Below the pieces are notes generated by a model. It was not told where the DNA came from. It saw nothing but the letters and a program-made list of their open reading frames with translations, and made no database searches. This document shows positions 46,156 to 53,362 of a DNA stretch of 64,000 bases, one piece after another. Each line of letters opens with the position of its first letter. The stretch's first letter is position 1. Location of the stretch: the NCBI GenBank assembly GCA_963617485.1, contig CAVEPA010000008.1, positions 1 through 64,000 on the forward strand, written 5' to 3'. Position numbers and translations under genes: made by a program. This DNA comes from UBA1757 sp963617485. Its GTDB lineage: Bacteria; Bacteroidota; Bacteroidia; Bacteroidales; UBA1402.

Positions 46156-48510
46156 ATGGGACACCTTCCTGTCATTGTTTCCGATCTGGCCCTGATTCTG
46201 ATAGTTGCCAGCATTACAACCTTAATATTCAAGTTCTTGAAACAACCTGTCGTACTGGGCTACATCGTGGCCGGTATGCTCGTGGGCCCGCTGATGTCGC
46301 TGACACCAACCATTCAAGATACCAGCAATGTGCAGATTTGGGCCGATATCGGTGTGCTTTTCCTTCTGTTTGCTTTGGGTCTCGAATTCAGTTTCAAAAA
46401 GCTGGTGGCCGTAGGCAAGACGGGCATTATCACTGCTTTGGTCGAAGTACTCTCGCTATGGGTGATAGGCTATATAGTGGGTAGGCTGATGGGCTGGGGC
46501 AATATGAACAGCATTTTCTTGGGTTCGATGTTGTCGATGTCCTCTACTACCATCATTATCAAGGCTTTCGAAGATTTGAACATCAAACATAAGAAATTTA
46601 CCGGGCTGGTGTTCGGTGTGTTGGTGGTGGAAGATTTGCTGGCCATCGTTATGATGGTGCTGCTCTCGACCATTGCTGCCAGTACCCATTTTTCGGGCTG
46701 GAATATGCTTACCTCGGTGTTCAAGCTGATATTCTTCTTGGCTTTGTGGTTCATCGCCGGTGTCTATCTCATCCCGAGTTTGCTGCAGAAAACGCGCAAG
46801 TACCTCAACGATGAAACCCTACTGATAGTCAGTGTAGGCCTTTGTCTGTGTATGGTGGTGCTGGCCGTCAAGGTGGGCTTCTCGTCGGCCCTGGGCGCTT
46901 TTATCATGGGTTCGATTCTAGCCGAAACCATCGAGGTGGAACGTATCGAAAAACTTATCAAACCTTTGAAAGACCTCTTCGGTGCCGTCTTCTTCGTATC
47001 GGTGGGTATGATGGTGGATATCAAGGTCTTGGCCGAATATATATGGCCCATTGTCATTTTGGTGCTGGTGGTGCTGGTGCTCAAGATGATGGCTTCCACC
47101 ATGGGTATGCTCCTTTCCGGGCAACCGCTCAATATTGCCGTACAGTCGGGCTTCAGCTTGGCGCAAATCGGTGAATTTGCCTTTATTATTGCCAGTCTGG
47201 GCGTGAGCCTGAATGCCACTTCCGACTTTTTGTATCCGGTAGCCGTGGCCGTATCGGTGGTATCCACCTTTATGACACCTTATATGATTAAGCTCTCGCA
47301 TCCGGTTTGCATCTTCTTGGAGAAACATTTGCCTAAGGCTTGGCTCGACAAACTCAATAACAGGGCCGAAAAGCAGCCAGACAACGGCCGTAAGAAAACC
47401 GCCGGTCTGTCGTACGACTGGGTGATGCTTTTGCGGGAATACACCATCAACCTGCTGCTGATGCTTATCATCAACCTGGGTATCGTCATGCTGTCGCTCA
47501 AGTTCTTGGAGCCTTTCTTGGCCAGCCAGATACAGAATCCGCTCTTGTCTGGCGCTCTTTGCAGTGTGGTTACCATAGTGGTGATGTCGCCTTTCCTTAA
47601 GGGTATGGTGAGCAACCGACGCAAGACCTCGGGCCATATGATGAACCTCTGGACGCGCCATTCCTACAATCGTATCGTGCTGATTTCCTTGACGGTGCTG
47701 CGTATTGTCTTTGCCGTGTCGCTGGTGGTTTATGTTATGGTGCATTGTCTGTCGCTTTCGCTGTGGATACTTATTCCTGTCGCCATCATCATGGTACTCT
47801 TTATTTTGAAGTCGAAATCGCTTATGCGCCATTATTGGAAAATGGAATCGGCCTTTGTCATCAACTTGAACGAGCGTCAGATGGAGGAAAATATCCAGCG
47901 CGTGCACGAACGGCAGGGTATACGTCAGAGCGACGATATGGGCGAAGCTTCCTGGCTCGACCGCATCTTGTATGCCTATAGCATGAAGGTGGGTGCCAAT
48001 TCGGAGTTGATAGGCAAGAGCTTGGAAGAGATTAATTTACCGATGCTCTACAACTTGATGGTTATCCGCGTCTGCACCGCCAAAGACAACGTGGTGAACA
48101 TTCCCGGCCGCGATTACGTGGTGCAAGCAGGCGATGTGCTTACTTTGGCCGGTCCGAACAAGACGATGGGCCTGCTCAACAACACCGCTTACGACTTCAG
48201 TTTCGTGCGCGATTCTTTGCAGACGCTACACCAGTTCTCGCACAACGAGATGAACAGCACGGCCTCGCATAAGCACCTGTGCTGCACAGGCTTCCCAGTA
48301 TCGGAGAAGTCGCCGGTGGCCAACAAAACCTTGAAAGAAGCGCAGATAGGGCGTAATCAGAAGTGCTTGGTGCTGGGCGTTGAGCGTAAAAACAACCTTT
48401 CGACCAATCTCCATTCTTCGTTCCAGATTTTGCCCGACGATGTCATCTGGGTGTTGGGCGAAGAGGCCTTTGTGTCCAAACTAATCTCCATCAATGTTTA
48501 TGGCTTGTAA
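46156..48510 (+). CDS. CPA2-type cation:proton antiporter with RCK C-terminal domains
   Basis: A 784-residue membrane protein. The N-terminal 400 residues are a Na+/H+ exchanger domain of the CPA2 (KefB/YbaL) group: GYIVAGMLVGPL, LFLLFALGLEFSFKKL, GSMLSMSSTTIIIKAFEDL, FSSALGAFIMGSILAET. A second hydrophobic block at about 430-560 adds helices. Residues from about 600 to the end hold two TrkA-C/RCK_C-like domains (INLPMLYNLMVIRVCTAKDNVVNIPGRDYVVQAGDVLTLAG in part; ILPDDVIWVLGEE), which often sense nucleotides or ions. No Rossmann RCK_N domain is visible. The transported ion is not certain. Confidence 0.88.
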   Translation: MGHLPVIVSDLALILIVASITTLIFKFLKQPVVLGYIVAGMLVGPLMSLTPTIQDTSNVQIWADIGVLFLLFALGLEFSFKKLVAVGKTGIITALVEVLSLWVIGYIVGRLMGWGNMNSIFLGSMLSMSSTTIIIKAFEDLNIKHKKFTGLVFGVLVVEDLLAIVMMVLLSTIAASTHFSGWNMLTSVFKLIFFLALWFIAGVYLIPSLLQKTRKYLNDETLLIVSVGLCLCMVVLAVKVGFSSALGAFIMGSILAETIEVERIEKLIKPLKDLFGAVFFVSVGMMVDIKVLAEYIWPIVILVLVVLVLKMMASTMGMLLSGQPLNIAVQSGFSLAQIGEFAFIIASLGVSLNATSDFLYPVAVAVSVVSTFMTPYMIKLSHPVCIFLEKHLPKAWLDKLNNRAEKQPDNGRKKTAGLSYDWVMLLREYTINLLLMLIINLGIVMLSLKFLEPFLASQIQNPLLSGALCSVVTIVVMSPFLKGMVSNRRKTSGHMMNLWTRHSYNRIVLISLTVLRIVFAVSLVVYVMVHCLSLSLWILIPVAIIMVLFILKSKSLMRHYWKMESAFVINLNERQMEENIQRVHERQGIRQSDDMGEASWLDRILYAYSMKVGANSELIGKSLEEINLPMLYNLMVIRVCTAKDNVVNIPGRDYVVQAGDVLTLAGPNKTMGLLNNTAYDFSFVRDSLQTLHQFSHNEMNSTASHKHLCCTGFPVSEKSPVANKTLKEAQIGRNQKCLVLGVERKNNLSTNLHSSFQILPDDVIWVLGEEAFVSKLISINVYGL

Positions 48511-48536
48511 GAGCTTTTCGGACTAATAATTAGAAT

Positions 48537-48567
48537 AACCTGCTTCGAATCTGAGGCAGGTTTTTTT
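48537..48567 (+). terminator. Rho-independent terminator after the antiporter gene
   Basis: AACCTGC and GCAGGTT form a 7-base-pair stem with a 12-base loop and a run of T residues. Confidence 0.8.
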
Positions 48568-48612
48568 ATCCCAGCGCTTCCTGTGATTGATAGAGGAGTC
48601 GACTGGCAGACG

Positions 48613-48642
48613 GTCTCGCTGTCTCGCTGTCTCGCTGTCTCG
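48613..48642. repeat. Tandem repeat of an 8-base unit GTCTCGCT
   Basis: Three full copies and a six-base partial copy in head-to-tail order. It lies in non-coding DNA and can be a source of slippage. Confidence 0.9.
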
Positions 48643-48670
48643 GAGGTGAGCGGGTGAGTGGTTCGCGTCT

Positions 48671-48686
48671 GGCTGGCTGGCTGGCT
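48671..48686. repeat. Tandem repeat GGCT x4
   Basis: Four exact copies of the tetranucleotide GGCT, about 30 bases after the 8-base repeat and within the same non-coding stretch. Confidence 0.9.
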
Positions 48687-48859
48687 GTGAATAGCCGGAT
48701 TTCGCTGAGAAAACGCTCAAAATCCATATATTCTCTAGAATGTGGTTGCCGCACAAGCATCCTCAACAATCATTAAATGCCTGAAAACAAGCAGAAAACC
48801 ATCGAAATGAGCGATTTTTGACGCGCTGAGAATGCGATATTCTTTGTCGCGCTACCCGA

Positions 48860-48922
48860 TGTAGGCATTTACGAGAAGCACGTGGGTATTTGCGAGAAGC
48901 ATGTAGGCGTTCGCGTGATGAA
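48860..48922. repeat. Degenerate 21-base tandem repeat, three copies
   Basis: Three adjacent units of exactly 21 bases, starting at 48860, 48881 and 48902. They share a pattern of TGTAGGcaTT followed by tGCGAGAAGCA-like sequence; the second copy matches the first best, and the third has diverged at its end. No spacers are present, so it is not a CRISPR array. Confidence 0.75.
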
Positions 48923-49596
48923 ATCTAAGCTCTAGGGTGTAGCAAGTAGAATTTTCACTAATACTTTGCACACCGAGCAGCATATTTTCTCGTCATATTG
49001 GTACCTTTTGCCAATGTAAAAGAGTGTTAATGCTTTTTTTCGAGTTGTATAACCGAAACCGCAAAACTATGCACTAGGTTGTAGCTGATGAGATTTCAGA
49101 AAACGCATGCAGAAAAATACTAGTGAAATGATTTAAATAATCAAAGTAATGCTGCGCAAAAGATAAATAAAATAATGAAATCTAAATCCAATAATCTAAT
49201 TGCGAGAGTGGAATTTGAATGATAGAATAGGGTAGCAGGCTGTTGTAAAACACTGCTGAGAAAGGGCAGTAGCTAAGCACTAGAGAAATAAATGGGCAAA
49301 TCTTTGGTTTTTAGAATGCTGGTGTCTTTGTAAAGCCGTTCCACGAAGCTCCATATGCCAAAGTCGTTACCAAACCCCAGTGAAATTTAATGAAGTGCGT
49401 GAGTTTGCGATGCCTAAAATACTGATATTTAGTACAATGCTCTCGTGTGTATTCGCAAAGAATTAACCTTGGAGTTATTTATAAAACCGATTGCCGTGGT
49501 TAGATAGTTAAATTGATATTTGTGAATCCGTCACAGCTTGAATAAGTCTTGTAAATCAAGATATTCAAACCAACAGCAGCAAATTCCAAAAATCAC
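48923..49596. other. AT-rich non-coding stretch
   Basis: About 670 bases with a much higher AT content than the rest of the window. No frame of useful length, no tRNA and no recognisable structured RNA was seen. Composition and the neighbouring gene remnants suggest acquired or decaying DNA. Confidence 0.55.
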
Positions 49597-49627
49597 TTGT
49601 CCCTTTATCTAGATTAGTTTATATTTG
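49597..49627 (+). promoter_or_regulatory. Promoter for the XRE regulator gene
   Basis: TTG at 49597-49599 and TATATTTG at 49620-49627, with 20 bases between them, match the Bacteroidota -33/-7 pattern. The start codon follows 34 bases downstream. Confidence 0.6.
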
Positions 49628-49661
49628 TCAAGTTTTTGATTGCATAAATACAAGCTAAAAT

Positions 49662-50111
49662 ATGAAGGATCGTATACGTCAACTCATGGAAATGGACGGT
49701 TTGAATGCTGCCGAATTCTCAAAAAAAGTTAAAATCAACAGCTCCGTTGTCTCCAATATTCTTAATGCCAAGAACCAACCGAGCTTCGATGCGGTGCAAA
49801 GAATTATCGAAGCCTATCCCGAAGTCAATGTGGCTTGGTTGATGACCGGTCGCGGTGCTATGCTGGCATCGGTTGATGCTACTTCATCGCCTGAGAATAA
49901 TGCTGAGCAAGAGCAAGTTACACTGTTTTCATCAATCGAAAACGAGGAAAAAACGGCTTCAAAACTACTCGCACGGGCCTCTGAGAATGTAAAATTTCGC
50001 AACACATCAAGGTCTGGAGGAAATTACGCGAAGGAAAATCAAGCTCCGCGCATCAAGAAAATCATCGTGGTCTACGACAACAACAGCTTCGAGGAATTCA
50101 GCCTTCAATAG
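49662..50111 (+). CDS. XRE-family helix-turn-helix regulator
   Basis: A 149-residue protein. Residues 1-60 form an XRE/Cro helix-turn-helix domain (DGLNAAEFSKKVKINSSVVSNIL, in part) followed by AYPEVNVAWLMTGRG, a sequence usual in phage-repressor-like regulators of Bacteroidota. The rest is a polar tail ending with KKIIVVYDNNSFEEFSLQ. No protease (LexA/S24) catalytic domain is present. It overlaps the edge of the reductase gene downstream and may regulate its own unit. The AT-rich surroundings suggest horizontal gain. Confidence 0.85.
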   Translation: MKDRIRQLMEMDGLNAAEFSKKVKINSSVVSNILNAKNQPSFDAVQRIIEAYPEVNVAWLMTGRGAMLASVDATSSPENNAEQEQVTLFSSIENEEKTASKLLARASENVKFRNTSRSGGNYAKENQAPRIKKIIVVYDNNSFEEFSLQ

Positions 50112-50119
50112 TGAATATT

Positions 50120-50794
50120 ATGAAACCATACATTATCTGCCACATGATGGCATCGGTGGACGGACGCATCGACTGCGCCATGACCGAACAGATTGATTCA
50201 TCCAATGCTTATTACGATGCATTGGAACAACTTGATTGCCCCACGACCATCGAGGGACGAGTTACCATGCAGATGCACTTCGCTCTGCCCGAACCTTTTG
50301 TTGCTACATTCAAAGTGCCTGTCGGCAAGACCGCCTTCCACAAGGCAGCAGAGGGCAAGCCCGGCTACGATGTGGCTATCGACACACACGGCAAACTCCG
50401 TTGGCCGAGCAACGAACAATGCGGTCAGCCGTTGCTTGTCATTGCTTGCGAGGATTGCCCAAAGGAGTATTTCGACACGCTCGATCGTCAGGGCATTTCA
50501 TGGATTGCCGTCGGCAAAGAGCGCATCGACTTGGCCAAGGCAGTGGACGTGCTTAACACCGAGTTTGGCGTGGAGCGCATTGCCCTCGTTGGCGGTGGCC
50601 ATATCAACGGAGCTTTCCTTGCTGCCGGATTGATAGACGAGGTGAGCCTGATGATAGGTCCGGGCATTGACGGGCGCAAAGGCATGGCCGCCGTGTTCGA
50701 TGGCATCGACGAGCCTGACCATCCTGCCACTTTGCTCAAACTGCAATCTGTAGAGCGCATGGGCGACACTGTCTGGATGCGCTACAAACTATAA
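50120..50794 (+). CDS. RibD C-terminal/dihydrofolate-reductase-like oxidoreductase
   Basis: A 224-residue protein of the RibD_C family, which uses NADPH to reduce pterin- or pyrimidine-like substrates. Features are YIICHMMASVDGRIDCAMTE at the start, RVTMQMHFALPE, FGVERIALVGGGHINGAFLAAGLIDEVSLMIGPGIDGRKG, and LLKLQSVERMGDTVWMRYKL at the end. The deaminase half of RibD is missing, so it is not the riboflavin enzyme itself. The ATG at 50120 is chosen; a GTG at 50111 would overlap the upstream stop. Substrate unknown. Confidence 0.85.
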   Translation: MKPYIICHMMASVDGRIDCAMTEQIDSSNAYYDALEQLDCPTTIEGRVTMQMHFALPEPFVATFKVPVGKTAFHKAAEGKPGYDVAIDTHGKLRWPSNEQCGQPLLVIACEDCPKEYFDTLDRQGISWIAVGKERIDLAKAVDVLNTEFGVERIALVGGGHINGAFLAAGLIDEVSLMIGPGIDGRKGMAAVFDGIDEPDHPATLLKLQSVERMGDTVWMRYKL

Positions 50795-50827
50795 ATCACA
50801 TCAATCCTATACCACAAGAACTACGGA

Positions 50828-51105
50828 TTATCTGTTCTCCTGGTTAATCAGATTGACCACCACCTTCACCATCACATCCTTTTCTTCCGTGCGGCTCTCT
50901 GCTATCATCAGCGTGAGAGCCACGAGGGTGTTGTCGGCGATGCGCTTGATATGGTATGTGCAAATTTTGCACATACCAACGATTTGTCTAACACACCTTC
51001 TTTGAAGCAGTTGTTGATGTGTCGTGTAATAACGGTACGATTACGGCCGAACAACTGTGTCATTAACCGTTCGGTATCGCAGCATTTTGCGATATCAATT
51101 TGCAT
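50828..51105 (-). pseudogene. Remnant of a RhuM-Fic/DOC-like gene, frameshifted and internally deleted
   Basis: Read on the minus strand, residues from the ATG at 51105 give ERLMTQLFGRNRTVITRHINNCFKEGVLDK, typical of the HTH start of RhuM-type virulence proteins (quoted in part: FGRNRTVITRHINNCFKEG). After VCAKFAHT the frame runs into a stop at about 50908. The sequence continues in another frame as KRIADNTLVALTLMIAES to KVVVNLINQENR, ending at 50828; this looks like the end of the Fic/DOC half of RhuM-Fic fusions. The middle, probably more than 150 codons, is gone. A 25-base palindrome lies at the joint. Family assignment is from memory of motifs. Confidence 0.55.
50953..50977. repeat. Perfect 25-base palindrome at the deletion joint
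   Basis: GGTATGTGCAAA and TTTGCACATACC are exact inverted copies around a single T. It stands where the RhuM-like and Fic-like frames break. Confidence 0.85.
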
Positions 51106-51191
51106 TTCTTAACAAGACTCTGTATGTTTTTTTGTTACTTGGAATCTTGCGCATGCCTATGGCTTTTGTGTGAAAAACGCAATATTTTGGC

Positions 51192-51199
51192 TACATTTG
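51192..51199 (+). promoter_or_regulatory. Promoter -7 box for pyrK-pyrD
   Basis: TACATTTG fits TAnnTTTG and lies 23 bases before the pyrK start codon. Confidence 0.6.
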
Positions 51200-51221
51200 C
51201 GGTCTTGTAACCTACGTAGCA

Positions 51222-52001
51222 ATGACAGATACAAAAAGCAAGAAAATAATGGATTTGCGTCTAGAGGACAAGCAGTTATGGGACCGTACCGTATTGCTGA
51301 AACTCCGTGCGCAAGACGAGACTTTTCCTCCCATTTATCCCGGACAATTCGTTCAGGTACGCATAGACGGTTCGTCCAAAACCTATTTGCGTCGCCCCAT
51401 CTCGGTGCATTATGTAGACGAAGCCAAGCAAGAACTTTGGTTGCTGGTGCAGCTGGTGGGCGAGGGTACCCGTACCTTGGCCGAAAAGCCGGTCGGGACA
51501 CTGATTAATGTGATGCTGCCCTTGGGACATCCTTTCTCTATGCCGCAAACCGGACAGGAGCAGGTGCTGTTGATAGGTGGTGGCGTGGGTATCGCGCCTT
51601 TGCTTTATTTGGGCAAAATACTGAAAGACCATGGTTTCCAGCCGCGTTTCTTGCTGGGTGCGCGCCGTGCCGCCGATTTGACCCAACTCCAGCATTACGA
51701 GGCCTTGGGCCCGGTGTACATCACCACCGAAGACGGCTCCATGGGCGAGCGGGGCTTTGTGACACAGCACACGGTATTGCAGCAAGCACCCGACATGATT
51801 TACTGTTGCGGCCCCAAGCCTATGATGCAGGCCGTTGCCCGTTATGCCCAAGAACATCAGGTAAATTGCGAAGTATCGCTCGAAAATACCATGGCTTGCG
51901 GTTTGGGAGCCTGCCTTTGCTGCGTGGAAGACACCGTCGAAGGGCATAAATGTGTTTGTCAAGAAGGTCCCGTGTTCAATTTAAATCAGCTGAAATGGTA
52001 G
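51222..52001 (+). CDS. pyrK: Dihydroorotate dehydrogenase B electron-transfer subunit
   Basis: A 259-residue iron-sulfur flavoprotein that passes electrons from dihydroorotate oxidation to NAD+. The FAD domain shows RRPISVHYVDE, the nucleotide-binding domain has VLLIGGGVGIAPLLYL, and the C-terminal 2Fe-2S cysteines are in CGLGACLCC and HKCVCQEGPVF. It overlaps pyrD by seven bases (ATGGTAG), the normal pairing of the heterotetramer. Confidence 0.93.
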   Translation: MTDTKSKKIMDLRLEDKQLWDRTVLLKLRAQDETFPPIYPGQFVQVRIDGSSKTYLRRPISVHYVDEAKQELWLLVQLVGEGTRTLAEKPVGTLINVMLPLGHPFSMPQTGQEQVLLIGGGVGIAPLLYLGKILKDHGFQPRFLLGARRAADLTQLQHYEALGPVYITTEDGSMGERGFVTQHTVLQQAPDMIYCCGPKPMMQAVARYAQEHQVNCEVSLENTMACGLGACLCCVEDTVEGHKCVCQEGPVFNLNQLKW

Positions 52002-52909
52002 ATACTAAGGTAACATTGAAGGGCTTGAGCCTGCGAAATCCCGTGCTGACCGCCTCCGGCACTTTTGGTTACGGTGAGGAATTTGCCGACTTTGTCGATT
52101 TCTCCAAGCTGGGCGGCATTATCGTCAAGGGAACCACTTTGCATCACCGCGAGGGCAATCCCTATCCGCGTATGGCAGAGACCCCTTCGGGCATGCTCAA
52201 TGCGGTGGGCCTGCAGAACAAGGGCGTTGCATATTTTGCCGAGCATATCTATCCCCGCATTGCCCATTTGGATACCAATGTGCTGGTGAATGTATCTGGC
52301 TCGTGCATAGAAGATTATGTGGCTTGCGCGCAAGCGGTGCAGGCATTGGACAAGATTCCCGCCATCGAGCTTAATGTTTCTTGCCCCAACGTCAAGCAGG
52401 GCGGTATGGCTTTCGGTGTCAGCACAGACGGTATTGCCAAGGTGGTGTCGGCCGTGCGCAAGGTCTACCACAAGCATCTGATGGTGAAGCTCTCGCCCAA
52501 CGTAACCAATATTGCCGATATAGCCATGGCTGCCGAAGCCGCCGGTGCCGATTCGGTTTCGCTTATCAACACGCTCTTGGGTATGGCCATCGATATAGAA
52601 AAACGCCGTCCCAAGCTGTCGACGGTGACGGGCGGGCTTTCGGGCGCATGCGTGAAACCCGTGGCTGTGCGTATGGTCTGGCAGGTGGCCAAGGCGGTGA
52701 AGATTCCCGTTATCGGGTTGGGCGGCATTTCTTCGGCCGAAGATGCCATAGAATTCCTGCTGGCCGGTGCTTCTGCCATAGAAATAGGCACGGCCAACTT
52801 TATCGACCCCGCTGTGAGCCAGAAAGTTGCGGCCGGTATCGAAGCTTATTGCGAGCGTCATCGCATAGCCTCTGTGCGCGAACTTACCTCTGCTCTTATA
52901 ATCGACTAA
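51995..52909 (+). CDS. pyrD: Dihydroorotate dehydrogenase, type 1B catalytic subunit
   Basis: A 304-residue FMN enzyme of pyrimidine synthesis, oxidising dihydroorotate to orotate. Visible motifs: NPVLTASGTFGYGEEF, IVKGTTLHHREGNP, ELNVSCPNVKQGG with the catalytic Cys of the 1B class, VKLSPNVTNI and GLGGISSAEDAIEFLLAGASAIEIGTANF. The ATG at 51995 (MVDTKVTLKG) is chosen over the upstream in-frame start because it lies at the family's usual N-terminus. Confidence 0.94.
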   Translation: MVDTKVTLKGLSLRNPVLTASGTFGYGEEFADFVDFSKLGGIIVKGTTLHHREGNPYPRMAETPSGMLNAVGLQNKGVAYFAEHIYPRIAHLDTNVLVNVSGSCIEDYVACAQAVQALDKIPAIELNVSCPNVKQGGMAFGVSTDGIAKVVSAVRKVYHKHLMVKLSPNVTNIADIAMAAEAAGADSVSLINTLLGMAIDIEKRRPKLSTVTGGLSGACVKPVAVRMVWQVAKAVKIPVIGLGGISSAEDAIEFLLAGASAIEIGTANFIDPAVSQKVAAGIEAYCERHRIASVRELTSALIID

Positions 52910-52960
52910 GAAGCTGCTATTCTGCAAATAATTGATAATTAATACAATATTATTTAGAGT

Positions 52961-53329
52961 ATGAAAAAGATTTGTGGTGTTTTGTTGGCCATGATGGCCT
53001 TGCTGAGTTTGTCAACCGCTTGTACCAAAGAAGAATTTGCGCAGGAAGATTTGGTGGGCGTTTGGGAAAACGACGACAATGCCGGTGAATTCTGGCGTTA
53101 CCGCGCCGACCTGAGCGGCTGCACTTGGGACGAAGGCGAAGACGTGCAGGAAAGCGAAGCGCAGCGTTTTACCTGGACGCTGGAAACCAATGTGCTGACC
53201 CAGATTCATATTATAGAAATCAGTGGTTCGGGCATACCCAAAGTTTACACAGTGACGGAGCTGACCTCCAGCTCGCTGGTATACGAAGACTCCTTCGGCA
53301 AAGCCTATTATTTCACCAGGGTAGAGTAG
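52961..53329 (+). CDS. Small lipocalin-like lipoprotein
   Basis: A 122-residue lipoprotein (lipobox SLSTAC) with the acidic start TKEEFAQED. The body has the pattern of a small beta-barrel: LVGVWENDDNAGEFWRYRADLSG at the first strand, ending SSLVYEDSFGKAYYFTRVE. This pattern recalls the lipocalin-like lipoproteins of Bacteroidota. No ligand can be suggested. It stands between pyrD and the AsmA-like gene, same strand. Confidence 0.75.
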   Translation: MKKICGVLLAMMALLSLSTACTKEEFAQEDLVGVWENDDNAGEFWRYRADLSGCTWDEGEDVQESEAQRFTWTLETNVLTQIHIIEISGSGIPKVYTVTELTSSSLVYEDSFGKAYYFTRVE

Positions 53330-53362
53330 CGCTGCCATCTGTCATTGCCCCTTGTTTCCGCG

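Noticed and set aside
48613..48922. Possible CRISPR array
   Set aside because: Repeats are direct head-to-tail without spacers, the units are of three different lengths, and no cas gene is near.
49662..50794. Prophage or integrative element
   Set aside because: Only a repressor-like gene and a metabolic reductase are present; no integrase, structural, mobilisation or attachment-site sequence was seen.
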